Assembly: GCA_945881885.1 (NCBI GenBank)
Contig: CAMCVI010000010.1
Location: 1 to 64,000, forward strand
Direction of reading: 5' to 3'
DNA length: 64,000 nucleotides
Source: Chryseobacterium gleum
GTDB lineage: Bacteria; Bacteroidota; Bacteroidia; Flavobacteriales; Flavobacteriaceae
Shown: piece after piece, positions 45,930 through 56,310 of the stretch
Layout: each line of letters starts with the position of its first letter
How positions within the stretch are numbered: position 1 is the first letter of the stretch
Made by a program: the position numbers and the translations under genes
The notes under the pieces: generated by a model
What the model saw: only the letters and a program-made list of their open reading frames with translations
The model's database searches: none
Told to the model about the DNA's origin: nothing

Positions 45930-48086
45930 ATGGCTAGAGAACTTAAATATACAAGAAATATTGGAATTGCTGCTCACATTGATGCTGGTAAAACAACAAC
46001 AACTGAGCGTATATTATTCTATACTGGTAAATCACACAAAATTGGTGAAGTACATGATGGTGCTGCAACAATGGACTGGATGGCTCAAGAGCAAGAAAGA
46101 GGTATTACAATTACTTCAGCAGCTACAACTTGTGAGTGGAATTTTCCAACTACACAAGGTAAATTGTTGCCGGAATCATTGCCTTATCACTTTAATATTA
46201 TTGATACACCTGGACACGTTGATTTTACTGTAGAAGTAAACAGATCTTTACGTGTATTAGATGGTTTGGTTTTCTTATTTAGTGCAGTTGATGGTGTTGA
46301 ACCACAATCTGAAACTAACTGGAGATTAGCAGATCAATACAAAGTACCACGTATCGGTTTCGTTAACAAAATGGACAGACAAGGATCTAACTTTTTGATG
46401 GTATGTCAACAAGTAAGAGATATGTTAAAGTCTAACGCAGTTGCAATTACTTTACCTATTGGTGAAGAAAATGATTTCAAAGGTGTTGTTGATTTAGTAA
46501 AAAACCAAGCAATTGTTTGGGATGATGCTGGAATGGGAGCAACTTATGAAGTTGTTGATATTCCAAATGACATGCTTGCTGAAGTAAAAGAATACAGAGA
46601 TATCCTTATTGAAGCAGTAGCTGATTACGATGAGAACTTGCTTGATAAGTACATGGAAGATCCGGATTCAATTACTGAAGAAGAAATCAACATTGCACTA
46701 AGAGCTGCGGTTATGGATATGGCAATTATTCCTATGATAGCTGGTTCGTCTTTCAAAAACAAGGGGGTACAATTCATGTTAGATGCAGTATGTAAATACT
46801 TACCATCTCCAATGGATAAAGAAGGTATTGAAGGAATTCACCCTAATGACGCTGAATTATTAGAAGAAGATCAAACTAAAATTTTACGTAAACCAGATGT
46901 TAAAGAGCCATTCGCAGCTTTGGCATTTAAGATTGCTACTGATCCTTTCGTTGGTCGTTTAGCTTTCTTCCGTGCTTATTCAGGAAGATTGGATGCTGGA
47001 TCTTATGTTTTAAATACACGTTCTGGTAATAAAGAAAGAATTTCTCGTATCTACCAAATGCATGCCAACAAACAAAATCCAATCGAATATATCGAAGCTG
47101 GAGATATTGGAGCGGCAGTTGGTTTTAAAGATATCAAAACTGGAGATACATTGTGTGATGAAAAACACCCAATTATTTTAGAGTCAATGAAATTCCCTGC
47201 GCCAGTAATTGGTATTGCTATTGAGCCAAAAACAAAAGCAGACGTTGACAAAATGGGTATGGCTTTAGCAAAATTAGCTGAAGAAGATCCAACATTTACA
47301 GTAAGAACAGATGAAGCTTCTGGTCAAACTATTATTTCAGGAATGGGTGAGTTACACTTAGATATTCTTGTAGATAGAATGAAACGTGAATTCAAGGTTG
47401 AAGTAAACCAAGGTGAGCCTCAAGTTGAATACAAAGAAGCATTTACAAAAACTGCAACACACAGAGAAACATACAAAAAACAATCTGGAGGTCGTGGTAA
47501 ATTCGGTGATATCGTATTTACATTAGAACCAGCTGATTTAGTTGACGGTAAAGCTCCTGTTGGATTACAGTTTATTAATGCGGTAAAAGGTGGTAACGTT
47601 CCTAAAGAATATATTCCATCTGTAGAAAAAGGTTTCCGTGAAGCTATGAAATCTGGACCTTTAGCAGGATACCAAGTAGATAGTTTAAAAGTAACTTTAA
47701 CTGACGGATCTTTCCACCCTGTCGATTCTGATGCGCTTTCTTTTGAATTAGCAGCAAGAATGGGATATAGAGAAGTCGCAAAAGCTGCAGGAGCAATCGT
47801 ATTAGAGCCTATCATGAAAATGGAAGTAATTACACCAGAAGAAAACATGGGAGATATCGTAGGTGATATTAACCGACGTAGAGGTCAGGTGAATGACATG
47901 GGTGACAGAAACGGAGCTAAAACTATCAAAGCAGATGTGCCATTATCAGAAATGTTCGGTTATGTAACTACATTAAGAACATTGTCTTCAGGTAGAGCAA
48001 CTTCAACAATGGAGTTCTCACACTACGCTGAAACACCTGCTAATATTTCAGAAGCGGTAATTAAAAAAGCAAAAGGTAACGCTTAA
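45930..48086 (+). CDS. fusA: Elongation factor G
   Basis: GTPase that moves tRNA and mRNA through the ribosome. The 718 residues have the G motifs [17 protein letters not shown], and NKMD, followed by domains [15 protein letters not shown] [18 protein letters not shown] and [12 protein letters not shown] mark domains IV-V. Length is slightly above the 690-700 common in Proteobacteria. It stands in the standard str order and rpsJ follows after 11 bases instead of tuf. Confidence 0.99.
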   Translation: MARELKYTRNIGIAAHIDAGKTTTTERILFYTGKSHKIGEVHDGAATMDWMAQEQERGITITSAATTCEWNFPTTQGKLLPESLPYHFNIIDTPGHVDFTVEVNRSLRVLDGLVFLFSAVDGVEPQSETNWRLADQYKVPRIGFVNKMDRQGSNFLMVCQQVRDMLKSNAVAITLPIGEENDFKGVVDLVKNQAIVWDDAGMGATYEVVDIPNDMLAEVKEYRDILIEAVADYDENLLDKYMEDPDSITEEEINIALRAAVMDMAIIPMIAGSSFKNKGVQFMLDAVCKYLPSPMDKEGIEGIHPNDAELLEEDQTKILRKPDVKEPFAALAFKIATDPFVGRLAFFRAYSGRLDAGSYVLNTRSGNKERISRIYQMHANKQNPIEYIEAGDIGAAVGFKDIKTGDTLCDEKHPIILESMKFPAPVIGIAIEPKTKADVDKMGMALAKLAEEDPTFTVRTDEASGQTIISGMGELHLDILVDRMKREFKVEVNQGEPQVEYKEAFTKTATHRETYKKQSGGRGKFGDIVFTLEPADLVDGKAPVGLQFINAVKGGNVPKEYIPSVEKGFREAMKSGPLAGYQVDSLKVTLTDGSFHPVDSDALSFELAARMGYREVAKAAGAIVLEPIMKMEVITPEENMGDIVGDINRRRGQVNDMGDRNGAKTIKADVPLSEMFGYVTTLRTLSSGRATSTMEFSHYAETPANISEAVIKKAKGNA

Positions 48087-48097
48087 TTCTTAAGAAA

Positions 48098-48403
48098 ATG
48101 AGTCAAAAAATCAGAATAAAATTGAAATCTTACGATCACATGTTGGTAGACAAGTCTGCTGAAAAGATTGTAAAAACTGTAAAAAGTACAGGTGCTGTAG
48201 TAACAGGTCCAATTCCGTTGCCAACACACAAAAGAATTTTTACAGTACTACGTTCTCCACACGTAAACAAAAAATCTAGAGAGCAGTTTGAATTAATGTC
48301 ATACAAAAGACTATTAGATATTTATAGTTCTTCTTCAAAAACGATTGATGCGTTGATGAAATTAGAATTACCAAGTGGTGTAGAAGTAGAAATTAAAGTA
48401 TAA
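48098..48403 (+). CDS. rpsJ: 30S ribosomal protein S10
   Basis: Small-subunit head protein that also acts as NusE in antitermination. The 101 residues contain [21 protein letters not shown] and the conserved [34 protein letters not shown] blocks. Here it is the last gene of the str transcript: a strong terminator follows 18 bases after its stop and a new promoter starts the S10 group. Elsewhere it usually heads the S10 operon. Confidence 0.99.
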   Translation: MSQKIRIKLKSYDHMLVDKSAEKIVKTVKSTGAVVTGPIPLPTHKRIFTVLRSPHVNKKSREQFELMSYKRLLDIYSSSSKTIDALMKLELPSGVEVEIKV

Positions 48404-48421
48404 TTTTATTTCATAATAATT

Positions 48422-48455
48422 AAAAAACCGAGTTGAAATACTACTCGGTTTTTTT
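48422..48455 (+). terminator. Terminator between rpsJ and rplC
   Basis: AAAACCGAGT (48424-48433) and ACTCGGTTTT (48443-48452) form a ten-pair stem with a nine-base loop and seven Ts. It separates rpsJ from rplC. Confidence 0.85.
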
Positions 48456-48515
48456 ATATTTTCTAGGGAAAAATACTAGATTTTTATTATTCTTAAAAAT
48501 AAGTTAACATTTATT

Positions 48516-48545
48516 TTTGAGAATAATAAAATATTTATATATTTG
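48516..48545 (+). promoter_or_regulatory. Promoter of the rplC-headed S10 group
   Basis: TTTG (48516-48519), 18 bases, TATATTTG (48538-48545); the first transcript bases are CACCC. A leader of about 60 bases precedes the rplC ATG. Confidence 0.8.
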
Positions 48546-48559
48546 CACCCTTGAAAAAA

Positions 48560-48577
48560 TTCAGCAATCGTGCTGAA
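48560..48577 (+). promoter_or_regulatory. Leader hairpin upstream of rplC
   Basis: TTCAGCA (48560-48566), loop ATCG, TGCTGAA (48571-48577): a perfect seven-pair stem within the leader, 30 bases before rplC. It may be a ribosomal protein binding site; L4 is the classical S10 regulator, but no match is shown. Confidence 0.5.
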
Positions 48578-48607
48578 AATCAATGTTTAATTAAATAATA
48601 TGTATTT

Positions 48608-49225
48608 ATGTCTGGGTTAATCGGAAGAAAAATCGGTATGACTAGCATCTTTGACGAGAATGGAAAAAACATTCCATGTACCGTTATTGAAGCTGGACCA
48701 TGCGTTGTAACCCAAGTCAGAACCAATGCAATTGATGGGTATGAAGCCCTTCAATTAGGTTTCGATGACAAAACTGAAAAGCATACAGTAAAAGCCGAAG
48801 AAGGTCACTTCAAGAAAGCTGGAACTGCTGCTAAGAAGAAAGTTGTTGAATTCCAAGGTTTTGATGCGGAGTTTAAGTTAGGAGATTCAATTGATGTAAA
48901 CTTATTCGCTGAAGGTGAATTTGTTGATGTTGTTGGAACTTCGAAAGGTAAAGGATTTCAAGGTGTTGTAAAACGTCATGGTTTCGGTGGGGTAGGTCAA
49001 GCCACTCACGGTCAACATAACCGTTTACGTGCACCAGGATCTGTTGGAGCGTCATCTTATCCTTCTAGAGTATTCAAAGGAATGAGAATGGCCGGAAGAA
49101 TGGGTGGAGATAATGTAACAGTTCAAAACTTAAAAGTATTGAAAGTTGTTGCAGAAAAAAATCTTTTAGTAATTAAAGGGTGTGTACCAGGGTGCAAAAA
49201 CTCTTATGTAATCATTCAGAAGTAA
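48608..49225 (+). CDS. rplC: 50S ribosomal protein L3
   Basis: Early assembly protein of the large subunit near the peptidyl transferase centre. The 205 residues have [21 protein letters not shown] at the start, [33 protein letters not shown] and [17 protein letters not shown]. It starts the S10 group here after its own promoter. Its stop TAA shares the A with the rplD ATG, so the two are coupled. Confidence 0.99.
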   Translation: MSGLIGRKIGMTSIFDENGKNIPCTVIEAGPCVVTQVRTNAIDGYEALQLGFDDKTEKHTVKAEEGHFKKAGTAAKKKVVEFQGFDAEFKLGDSIDVNLFAEGEFVDVVGTSKGKGFQGVVKRHGFGGVGQATHGQHNRLRAPGSVGASSYPSRVFKGMRMAGRMGGDNVTVQNLKVLKVVAEKNLLVIKGCVPGCKNSYVIIQK

Positions 49226-49854
49226 TGGAAGTAAAAGTTTTAGATACCAACGGAAAAGAAACAGGTCGTAAAGTAAATCTTGACGATACCGTTTTCGCTA
49301 TAGAACCTAACAAACATGCTGTTTATTTAGACGTTAAGCAATACTTGGCAAACCAAAGGCAAGGAACGCATAAAGCTAAAGAAAGAGCTGAAGTTGCAGG
49401 TAGTACACGTAAAATTAAAAAACAAAAAGGTACAGGTACTGCTCGTGCAGGATCAAAAAAATCTCCTTTATTTAAAGGTGGTGGTACTGTTTTTGGACCA
49501 AGACCAAGAAGTTATTCATTTAAATTGAATAAAAACTTAAAAAGATTAGCACGTAAATCTGCTTTTTCTATAAAGGCTTTGGAATCAAATATTCTTGTTG
49601 TTGAAGATTTTACTTTCGACGCACCAAACACTAAAAAATTCATTAATGTATTGAATGCTTTAGGGTTAGAAAACAAAAAATCTCTATTTATATTAGGCGA
49701 TTCAAATAAAAATGTATATTTGTCGTCGCGTAATTTAAAAACAACTTCTGTTGTAACTAGTTCAGAATTAAGTACTTATGCAATTTTAAACGCAAAAAGT
49801 TTGGTTCTTTTAGAAGGTTCAATTGAAGCGATAGAAGCTAATTTAAGTAAATAA
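49225..49854 (+). CDS. rplD: 50S ribosomal protein L4
   Basis: Large-subunit protein lining the exit tunnel; L4 represses the S10 operon in several bacteria. The 209 residues begin at the ATG at 49225 ([17 protein letters not shown]) and contain KKQKGTGTARAGSKKSPLFKGGGTVFGPRPRSYS, the tunnel loop. The ATG further upstream in this frame lies inside rplC and is rejected because conserved L4 sequence starts at 49225. rplW starts eight bases after its stop. Confidence 0.98.
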   Translation: MEVKVLDTNGKETGRKVNLDDTVFAIEPNKHAVYLDVKQYLANQRQGTHKAKERAEVAGSTRKIKKQKGTGTARAGSKKSPLFKGGGTVFGPRPRSYSFKLNKNLKRLARKSAFSIKALESNILVVEDFTFDAPNTKKFINVLNALGLENKKSLFILGDSNKNVYLSSRNLKTTSVVTSSELSTYAILNAKSLVLLEGSIEAIEANLSK

Positions 49855-49862
49855 TTCAGATC

Positions 49863-50153
49863 ATGAGTGTTATTATCAAGCCAATTGTAACTGAAAAGTT
49901 AACTAAAGATGGAGAAGTTTTTAACCGTTTTGGTTTTATAGTTGAAAAGAAAGCTAACAAAGTACAAATCAAACAAGCTGTTGAAGCTGCATTTGGTATT
50001 ACTGTTGTTGCTGTAAGAACAATGAACTATAGAGCTGATAGAAGTGTGAAATACACTAAAAGCGGATTAATCAGTGGAAAAACAAATGCTTATAAAAAAG
50101 CAGTTGTTCAAGTTAAAGAAGGAGAATCGATAGATTTTTATACTAATATCTAA
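49863..50153 (+). CDS. rplW: 50S ribosomal protein L23
   Basis: Docks the trigger factor and signal recognition particle at the tunnel exit. The 96 residues contain IIKPIVTEKLT, FIVEKKANKVQIKQAVE and TNAYKKAVVQVKEGESIDFY. Spacing to rplD is eight bases and to rplB nine. Normal length. Confidence 0.98.
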   Translation: MSVIIKPIVTEKLTKDGEVFNRFGFIVEKKANKVQIKQAVEAAFGITVVAVRTMNYRADRSVKYTKSGLISGKTNAYKKAVVQVKEGESIDFYTNI

Positions 50154-50162
50154 TATACAACA

Positions 50163-50987
50163 ATGTCAGTTAGAAAATTAAAACCTATTACCCCAGGTCA
50201 GCGTTTTAGAGTTGTAAATAGCTTTGACACTATTACAACTGATAAGCCGGAGCGTTCATTGATCGCACCGAAAAAAAACTCTGGAGGTAGAAATAGTCAA
50301 GGAAAAATGACCATGCGTTATACAGGTGGTGGTCATAAACAAAAGTACCGTATGATTGATTTTAAAAGAACAAAAGCGGGTATTCCTGCTAATGTTAAAA
50401 CAATCGAGTACGATCCAAACCGTTCAGCATTCATCTCATTATTATATTATGCAGATGGAGCAAAAACTTACGTTATTGCACAGAATGGTTTACAAGTTGG
50501 GCAAACTATAGTTTCAGGAGAAGATGCTTCACCAGAAATTGGAAATGCGTTACCTTTAAGTAAAATTCCATTAGGAACAGTTATTTCTTGTATCGAATTA
50601 AGACCTGGTCAAGGTGCGGTAATCGCTCGTTCGGCAGGTACATTTGCTCAGTTAATGGCTAGAGATGGAAAATATGCAACAATTAAAATGCCATCAGGAG
50701 AAACAAGATTAATCTTGTTAACTTGCTCGGCAACAATTGGAGCAGTATCTAACTCTGACCACCAATTAGTAGTATCTGGAAAAGCAGGTAGATCTAGATG
50801 GTTAGGCAGAAGACCTAGAACAAGACCAGTAGCTATGAACCCAGTTGATCACCCTATGGGAGGTGGAGAAGGACGCTCTTCAGGAGGTCACCCACGTTCA
50901 AGAAAAGGTTTACCAGCTAAAGGTTATAGAACTCGTTCTAAGGTTAACCCGAGTAACAAGTATATTGTAGAACGTAGAAAGAAATAA
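50163..50987 (+). CDS. rplB: 50S ribosomal protein L2
   Basis: Large-subunit core protein needed for subunit joining and peptidyl transfer. The 274 residues include [41 protein letters not shown], and the C-terminal [23 protein letters not shown] with the essential His. rpsS begins six bases after its stop. Typical length. Confidence 0.99.
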   Translation: MSVRKLKPITPGQRFRVVNSFDTITTDKPERSLIAPKKNSGGRNSQGKMTMRYTGGGHKQKYRMIDFKRTKAGIPANVKTIEYDPNRSAFISLLYYADGAKTYVIAQNGLQVGQTIVSGEDASPEIGNALPLSKIPLGTVISCIELRPGQGAVIARSAGTFAQLMARDGKYATIKMPSGETRLILLTCSATIGAVSNSDHQLVVSGKAGRSRWLGRRPRTRPVAMNPVDHPMGGGEGRSSGGHPRSRKGLPAKGYRTRSKVNPSNKYIVERRKK

Positions 50988-50993
50988 TTAGAT

Positions 50994-51272
50994 ATGGCAC
51001 GTTCATTAAAAAAAGGACCATTTGTACACTTTAAATTAGAGAAAAAAGTACAAGAGAATATAGAAGGTGGTAATAAAAATGTTGTGAAGACTTGGTCTAG
51101 AGCATCTATGATTATTCCAGATTTTGTAGGACAAACTATCGCTGTTCACAATGGCCGTCAGTTCGTTCCAGTTTATGTAACTGAGAACATGGTGGGTCAT
51201 AAATTAGGAGAATTCTCACCAACAAGATCTTTTAGAGGTCACGCTGGTGCGAAAAATAAAGGTAAAAAATAA
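50994..51272 (+). CDS. rpsS: 30S ribosomal protein S19
   Basis: Head protein that contacts S13 and the A-site tRNA. The 92 residues have [66 protein letters not shown] blocks. rplV follows six bases later. Normal length. Confidence 0.99.
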   Translation: MARSLKKGPFVHFKLEKKVQENIEGGNKNVVKTWSRASMIIPDFVGQTIAVHNGRQFVPVYVTENMVGHKLGEFSPTRSFRGHAGAKNKGKK

Positions 51273-51278
51273 GAAGTC

Positions 51279-51689
51279 ATGGGAGTTCGTAAAAGAGAAG
51301 CCGCTGACGCAAGAAAAGAGGCTAATAAGCAAATTGCGTTTGCAAAGTTAAATAACTGCCCTTCTTCACCTAGAAAAATGCGCTTAGTTGCGGATCAAGT
51401 AAGAGGTCAGAAGGTAGAAAATGCTCTTAATATATTAAGATTCAGTCCAAAAGAAGCTTCAAAAAAATTAGAGAAATTAGTTTTATCAGCTATCGCCAAT
51501 TGGTCAGCTAAAAACGAAGGATCTAGTATGGAAGACGCTGGCTTATTTATTAAAGAGATTCGCGTTGATGGTGGTATGATGTTAAAAAGATTACGTCCTG
51601 CACCTCAAGGTAGAGCACACAGAATTAGAAAACGTTCTAATCACGTAACCGTGGTTTTAGGAGCTATCAATAACACACTAAGTAATTAA
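51279..51689 (+). CDS. rplV: 50S ribosomal protein L22
   Basis: Large-subunit protein whose hairpin lines the exit tunnel. The 136 residues include [43 protein letters not shown] and [22 protein letters not shown], the hairpin region. The N-terminus is longer by about 15 residues than in E. coli ([20 protein letters not shown]), as is usual in this phylum. Confidence 0.98.
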   Translation: MGVRKREAADARKEANKQIAFAKLNNCPSSPRKMRLVADQVRGQKVENALNILRFSPKEASKKLEKLVLSAIANWSAKNEGSSMEDAGLFIKEIRVDGGMMLKRLRPAPQGRAHRIRKRSNHVTVVLGAINNTLSN

Positions 51690-51697
51690 TTAACAGT

Positions 51698-52438
51698 ATG
51701 GGACAAAAGACAAATCCAATAGGAAACAGACTTGGTATCATCAGAGGATGGGACTCAAACTGGTATGGTGGAAATGATTACGGGGATAAAATCGCCGAAG
51801 ATTATAAAATCAGAAAGTATATCCATGCACGTTTAACGAAAGCTAGTGTATCAAAAATAATTATCGAGAGAACTTTAAAACTTGTAACCGTTACTATCAC
51901 TACTGCTAGACCTGGTATTATTATCGGAAAAGGCGGACAAGAGGTAGACAAGTTAAAAGAAGAACTTAAGAAAATTACAGATAAGGAAATTCAAATTAAC
52001 ATTTTCGAAATCAAAAGACCTGAATTAGACGCTTACTTAGTCGGTAACTCTATTGCTCGTCAAATCGAAAGTCGTATTTCTTACAGAAGAGCTATCAAAA
52101 TGGCTATCGCAGCAGCAATGAGAATGAACGCAGAAGGTATTAAGGTTCTTATTTCTGGTCGTTTAAATGGTGCAGAGATGGCGCGTTCTGAAGGTTTCAA
52201 AGAAGGAAGAATTCCATTATCAACTTTCAGAGCAGACATTGATTATGCATTATCTGAAGCACATACTACTTATGGTAGAATGGGAATCAAAGTATGGATA
52301 ATGAAGGGTGAAGTTTATGGTAAAAGAGATTTATCTCCATTAGTAGGTATGGACAAAAAAGGTCCAAAATCTACTGAAAGAGGTGGTTTTGATTCAAAAG
52401 GAAAAGGCGGTAAACCAGCTCCACGCAAAAGAAAGTAA
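51698..52438 (+). CDS. rpsC: 30S ribosomal protein S3
   Basis: mRNA entry-channel protein with helicase-like function. The 246 residues contain [23 protein letters not shown], the KH domain [18 protein letters not shown], and [24 protein letters not shown]. The C-terminal tail is Lys/Gly-rich. It starts nine bases after rplV; rplP follows after 20 bases. Confidence 0.99.
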   Translation: MGQKTNPIGNRLGIIRGWDSNWYGGNDYGDKIAEDYKIRKYIHARLTKASVSKIIIERTLKLVTVTITTARPGIIIGKGGQEVDKLKEELKKITDKEIQINIFEIKRPELDAYLVGNSIARQIESRISYRRAIKMAIAAAMRMNAEGIKVLISGRLNGAEMARSEGFKEGRIPLSTFRADIDYALSEAHTTYGRMGIKVWIMKGEVYGKRDLSPLVGMDKKGPKSTERGGFDSKGKGGKPAPRKRK

Positions 52439-52458
52439 TTTTTTAAATTAAAGACAAA

Positions 52459-52878
52459 ATGTTACAACCTAAAAGAACAAAATATCGTAAGGTACAAAAG
52501 GGAAGAATGAAAGGTAACTCTCAAAGAGGGCACATCCTTTCTAACGGAATGTTTGGTATTAAATCTATGGATTCTTCTTTTATCACGTCTCGTCAAATTG
52601 AAGCATCTCGTATTGCTGCAACACGTTACATGAAAAGAGAGGGTCAATTATGGATCAAAATATTTCCAGACAAACCTATTACAAAAAAACCACTTGAGGT
52701 ACGTATGGGTAAAGGAAAAGGAGCAGTTGAATATTGGGCTGCTGTTGTAAAACCAGGAAAAATTATGTTTGAAGTAGGCGGAGTGCCTATCTCAGTTGCT
52801 AAAGAGGCATTACGTCTTGCCGCACAAAAACTTCCTGTAAAAACTAAGTTTATCGTTGCTAGAGATTTCGAAGCATAA
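52459..52878 (+). CDS. rplP: 50S ribosomal protein L16
   Basis: Central protuberance protein near the A-site tRNA. The 139 residues include [21 protein letters not shown] and [25 protein letters not shown]. rpmC starts 12 bases after its stop. Normal length. Confidence 0.99.
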   Translation: MLQPKRTKYRKVQKGRMKGNSQRGHILSNGMFGIKSMDSSFITSRQIEASRIAATRYMKREGQLWIKIFPDKPITKKPLEVRMGKGKGAVEYWAAVVKPGKIMFEVGGVPISVAKEALRLAAQKLPVKTKFIVARDFEA

Positions 52879-52890
52879 TAAAAATTAATT

Positions 52891-53082
52891 ATGAAACAAT
52901 CTGAAATAAAAAATCTATCTGTAGCTGACTTACAAGCAAAGCTTGTTCAGGTAAAGAAAACGTATAACGACCTTAAAATGGCTCATGCTATTTCTCCAAT
53001 CGAGAATCCGCTTCAAATGAGAACATTAAGAAGATCTGTAGCAAGAATTGCTACTGAAATTACTAAAAGAGAGTTACAATAA
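52891..53082 (+). CDS. rpmC: 50S ribosomal protein L29
   Basis: Exit-tunnel rim protein. The 63 residues include MKQSEIKNLSVADLQAKL and MRTLRRSVARIATEI, as in the family. It sits in the usual rplP-rpmC-rpsQ order with gaps of 12 and 17 bases. Confidence 0.98.
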   Translation: MKQSEIKNLSVADLQAKLVQVKKTYNDLKMAHAISPIENPLQMRTLRRSVARIATEITKRELQ

Positions 53083-53099
53083 TTGTATTCTGCTGAAAG

Positions 53100-53357
53100 A
53101 TGGAAAAAAGAAATTTAAGAAAAGAAAGAGTTGGTGTAGTTACTAGTAATAAAATGGATAAATCTATTGTTATTTCAGAAACAAAAAGAGTAAAACACCC
53201 TATGTATGGTAAGTTCGTGTTGAAAACTAAGAAATATGTTGCACACGACGAAACAAACGACTGTAATATTGGTGATACTGTAAAGATTAGCGAAACGCGT
53301 CCTTTAAGTAAAACAAAATGTTGGAGATTAGTTGAAATTATTGAAAGAGCTAAGTAA
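53100..53357 (+). CDS. rpsQ: 30S ribosomal protein S17
   Basis: Primary binder of 16S rRNA 5' domain. The 85 residues have [33 protein letters not shown] and [23 protein letters not shown]. Gap to rplN is two bases, so the two genes are probably coupled. Confidence 0.98.
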   Translation: MEKRNLRKERVGVVTSNKMDKSIVISETKRVKHPMYGKFVLKTKKYVAHDETNDCNIGDTVKISETRPLSKTKCWRLVEIIERAK

Positions 53358-53359
53358 TT

Positions 53360-53728
53360 ATGGTACAACAAGAATCAAGATTAAAAGTAGCAGATAACAC
53401 AGGAGCAAAAGAAGTTTTGACTATCCGTGTGTTAGGTGGAACGAAACGTCGTTACGCATCTGTGGGTGATAAAATTGTAGTTTCAATAAAAGACGCAGCT
53501 CCTAACAGTAATGTTAAAAAAGGATCTGTATCAACTGCAGTTGTAATACGTACCAAAAAAGAAGTGAGAAGAGCCGATGGTTCATACATTAGATTTGATG
53601 ACAACGCATGTGTGTTATTAAATGCTGGTGGTGAAATGAGAGGCACTCGTGTTTTTGGTCCAGTAGCTAGAGAACTTCGTGAAAAACAATTCATGAAAAT
53701 TGTATCATTAGCACCTGAGGTGCTTTAA
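53360..53728 (+). CDS. rplN: 50S ribosomal protein L14
   Basis: Interface protein of bridge B5/B8. The 122 residues have [39 protein letters not shown] and [28 protein letters not shown]. Length and motifs are standard; two bases separate it from rpsQ. Confidence 0.99.
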   Translation: MVQQESRLKVADNTGAKEVLTIRVLGGTKRRYASVGDKIVVSIKDAAPNSNVKKGSVSTAVVIRTKKEVRRADGSYIRFDDNACVLLNAGGEMRGTRVFGPVARELREKQFMKIVSLAPEVL

Positions 53729-53739
53729 TTCTCAAGGAA

Positions 53740-54054
53740 ATGATGAAAATTAAAATAAAATCAGGTGACCTAGTAAGAGTTAATGCTGGTGATCATAAAG
53801 GACAAGAAGGTAAAGTTTTACGTGTACTTCGCGATAAATACAAAGCTGTTGTGGAAGGATTAAACATGGTTTCAAAACATACGAAACCAAGTGCAAAAAG
53901 CCCACAAGGTGGAATCGTGAAAAAAGAAGCTCCTATTCATATTTCTAATTTAGCATTAATTGATGCTAAAACTAAAGAAACTTCTAAAGTAGGATTTAGA
54001 ATGGATGGAGAAACAAAAGTAAGATTTTCAAAAAAATCTAATCAAGTTATATAG
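53740..54054 (+). CDS. rplX: 50S ribosomal protein L24
   Basis: Assembly-initiating large-subunit protein with a KOW motif. The 104 residues start [26 protein letters not shown]; the second Met (53743) is an equally good start. The KOW part and [19 protein letters not shown] are typical. rplE starts two bases after its stop. Confidence 0.98.
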   Translation: MMKIKIKSGDLVRVNAGDHKGQEGKVLRVLRDKYKAVVEGLNMVSKHTKPSAKSPQGGIVKKEAPIHISNLALIDAKTKETSKVGFRMDGETKVRFSKKSNQVI

Positions 54055-54056
54055 TT

Positions 54057-54608
54057 ATGGGATACTTACCAAGACTAAAGGAAGAATATAAAAGCAGAAT
54101 AGTTGCTGCTTTGAAAGAAGAATTTGGTTACAAAAATGTAATGCAAGTTCCAAAATTGGAAAAAATTGTTATTAGCCGTGGTGTAGGTGCCGCAGTGTCT
54201 GACAAAAAATTAGTAGATTACGCTGTTGATGAGTTAACTAAAATAACAGGTCAAAGAGCAGTTGCTACTATTTCAAAGAAAGACGTTGCTTCATTCAAAC
54301 TAAGAAAAGGAATGCCAATTGGTGCTAAAGTAACTTTACGTGGAGAAAGAATGTATGAGTTTTTAGATAGACTTATTACTTCATCGTTACCTCGTGTAAG
54401 AGACTTTGGTGGAATTAAATCTACAGGATTTGATGGAAGAGGTAATTATAACTTAGGTGTACTTGAGCAAATCATTTTCCCAGAAATTGATATTGATAAA
54501 GTAAACAAAATTTCAGGGATGGATATTACTTTTGTTACCTCTGCTGATACAGACAAAGAAGCAAAATCATTATTAACCGAATTAGGTTTACCTTTCAAAA
54601 AGAACTAA
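54057..54608 (+). CDS. rplE: 50S ribosomal protein L5
   Basis: Central protuberance protein that binds 5S rRNA and contacts S13. The 183 residues contain [67 protein letters not shown] blocks and [20 protein letters not shown]. rpsN follows after three bases. Confidence 0.99.
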   Translation: MGYLPRLKEEYKSRIVAALKEEFGYKNVMQVPKLEKIVISRGVGAAVSDKKLVDYAVDELTKITGQRAVATISKKDVASFKLRKGMPIGAKVTLRGERMYEFLDRLITSSLPRVRDFGGIKSTGFDGRGNYNLGVLEQIIFPEIDIDKVNKISGMDITFVTSADTDKEAKSLLTELGLPFKKN

Positions 54609-54611
54609 GTT

Positions 54612-54881
54612 ATGGCAAAAGAATCAATGAAAGCCCGTGAGGTTAAAAGACAAGCTGTTGTAGATAAGTATGCTGAAAAAAGAAAAGCTTTGAAAAAAGC
54701 TGGAGATTATGAAGCTTTACAAAAATTACCTAAAAATGCTTCACCAATTCGTTTACACAATCGTTGTAAATTAACTGGTAGACCAAGAGGGTACATGCGT
54801 CAATTCGGTCTTTCTCGTGTTACATTCCGTGAAATGGCTAATCAAGGGTTAATACCAGGAGTTAAAAAAGCTTCTTGGTAA
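54612..54881 (+). CDS. rpsN: 30S ribosomal protein S14 (zinc-independent type)
   Basis: Head protein S14 in its 89-residue form. It has one Cys (in [20 protein letters not shown]) and lacks the two CxxC pairs of the zinc-binding type, so it needs no zinc. Three bases separate it from rplE. A gap of 104 bases to rpsH follows, which holds a promoter and a stem-loop. Confidence 0.98.
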   Translation: MAKESMKAREVKRQAVVDKYAEKRKALKKAGDYEALQKLPKNASPIRLHNRCKLTGRPRGYMRQFGLSRVTFREMANQGLIPGVKKASW

Positions 54882-54905
54882 TCTCGCAAAAAGTTATTAC
54901 TTTTG
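54875..54905 (+). promoter_or_regulatory. Internal promoter upstream of rpsH
   Basis: TTG (54875-54877, inside the rpsN end), 20 bases, TACTTTTG (54898-54905): matches the Bacteroidetes consensus. It would start transcription of the second half of the spc group. Confidence 0.6.
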
Positions 54906-54907
54906 CA

Positions 54908-54965
54908 AACCAAAAAATAATTTTAATTGGTTAAAGGTTCAGGAAGCGAGTGCTTTTTGAAAACC
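54908..54965 (+). promoter_or_regulatory. Stem-loop leader upstream of rpsH
   Basis: Two hairpins lie between the internal promoter and the rpsH ATG at 54986: AACCAA (54908-54913)/TTGGTT (54927-54932), and GGTTCAGGAAGC (54936-54947), loop GAGT, GCTTTTT (54952-54958) and GAAAACC (54959-54965), about 12 pairs including G-U with a small bulge. It may bind a ribosomal protein. Confidence 0.5.
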
Positions 54966-54985
54966 ATAATCGCAAATTTATACAT

Positions 54986-55384
54986 ATGTATACAGATCCA
55001 ATTGCCGATTATCTTACTAGAGTAAGAAATGCAGCTAGAGTAAACCACAAAGTGGTTGAAATTCCTGCTTCGAACTTGAAAAAAGAAATCACAAAGATTT
55101 TATTCGATCAAGGATATATCTTAAGTTACAAGTTTGAAGATGCTACTGTTCAAGGTACTATCAAAATCGCTTTAAAGTATGATAAAGATACTAAAGAGTC
55201 TGTAATTAAAGATATCCAAAGAATTAGTAAACCAGGTTTACGTAAATACGCAAGTTCTACGAATATCCCAAGAATTTTAAATGGTTTAGGTATTGCTATC
55301 GTGTCAACTTCAAAAGGAGTGATGACTGGTAAAATGGCCAAACAATTAAATGTTGGTGGTGAAGTAATTTGTTACGTATACTAA
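54986..55384 (+). CDS. rpsH: 30S ribosomal protein S8
   Basis: Central-domain 16S rRNA binder and, in E. coli, repressor of spc. The 132 residues start at the ATG at 54986 ([18 protein letters not shown]); the upstream ATG at 54950 lies in the leader hairpin and is rejected. Further blocks are [38 protein letters not shown] and GEVICYVY at the end. Confidence 0.98.
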   Translation: MYTDPIADYLTRVRNAARVNHKVVEIPASNLKKEITKILFDQGYILSYKFEDATVQGTIKIALKYDKDTKESVIKDIQRISKPGLRKYASSTNIPRILNGLGIAIVSTSKGVMTGKMAKQLNVGGEVICYVY

Positions 55385-55402
55385 TTTTAAAGACCATATA
55401 AG

Positions 55403-55945
55403 ATGTCAAGAATAGGTAAAAATCCAATTGCAATACCAGCAGGAGTAACTGTAGAAGTGAAAGACGCTGTTGTTACAGTAAAAGGAAAATTAGGCGAGCT
55501 TACTCAGGAATATTCTGATGTAACGATCAAAATTGAAGATAACAATGTTATCGTTGAACGTTCATCTGACCATAAGAATGAGAGAGCGAAACACGGACTT
55601 TATCGCTCATTAATCAATAACATGATTATTGGAGTAGCAGACGGTTTCACAAAAGAATTAGAATTAGTTGGAGTAGGATATAGAGCATCAAACCAAGGGC
55701 AAAAATTAGATTTAGCTTTAGGTTTTTCACACAATATCGTATTAGAAGTAGTTTCTGAAGTGAATGTGGAAACCATCTCGGAAAAAGGTAAAAATCCGAT
55801 AGTGAAATTAACTTCATTTGACAAACAATTATTAGGACAAGTTGCTGCCAAAATCAGAGCTTTCCGTAAACCAGAACCGTACAAAGGTAAAGGGGTTAAG
55901 TTTGTAGGTGAGGAAGTAAGAAGAAAAGCAGGTAAATCAGCTTAA
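55403..55945 (+). CDS. rplF: 50S ribosomal protein L6
   Basis: Factor-binding-site protein of the large subunit. The 180 residues contain [52 protein letters not shown] and [23 protein letters not shown]. It starts 18 bases after rpsH; rplR follows after 11. Confidence 0.99.
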   Translation: MSRIGKNPIAIPAGVTVEVKDAVVTVKGKLGELTQEYSDVTIKIEDNNVIVERSSDHKNERAKHGLYRSLINNMIIGVADGFTKELELVGVGYRASNQGQKLDLALGFSHNIVLEVVSEVNVETISEKGKNPIVKLTSFDKQLLGQVAAKIRAFRKPEPYKGKGVKFVGEEVRRKAGKSA

Positions 55946-55956
55946 AATATAAAGTT

Positions 55957-56307
55957 ATGTCATTAACAAAATCTGAAAGAAGACAAAGAATACAGTTTAG
56001 AATTAGAAAGACTGTAAGCGGAACTGCTGCTCAACCTAGACTTTCTGTTTATAGAAGCAATAAAGAAATCTATGCACAAATCATAGATGATGTAAACGGT
56101 GTTACTTTAGTTGCTGCTTCATCGAGAGATAAAGGAGTTACTGGAGGTACTAAAATCGAAACTGCAAATGCAGTTGGTAAATTGATCGCTGAAAAAGCAC
56201 TTAAAGCTGGTGTTTCTACTATCTCTTTTGATAGAGGAGGAAACTTATACCACGGACGAGTAAAATCGTTAGCTGAAGGCGCTAGAGAAGCAGGACTTAA
56301 ATTCTAA
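55957..56307 (+). CDS. rplR: 50S ribosomal protein L18
   Basis: Binds 5S rRNA in the central protuberance. The 116 residues contain [41 protein letters not shown] blocks and [26 protein letters not shown]. rpsE starts three bases after its stop. Confidence 0.98.
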   Translation: MSLTKSERRQRIQFRIRKTVSGTAAQPRLSVYRSNKEIYAQIIDDVNGVTLVAASSRDKGVTGGTKIETANAVGKLIAEKALKAGVSTISFDRGGNLYHGRVKSLAEGAREAGLKF

Positions 56308-56310
56308 GGT

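Noticed and set aside
47420..47848. Long open frame on the minus strand within fusA
   Set aside because: It is a shadow of the strongly conserved EF-G coding frame; its protein has no recognisable features.
49180..49224. Earlier ATG for rplD inside rplC
   Set aside because: Conserved L4 begins at 49225 and TAATG coupling with rplC is the usual arrangement.
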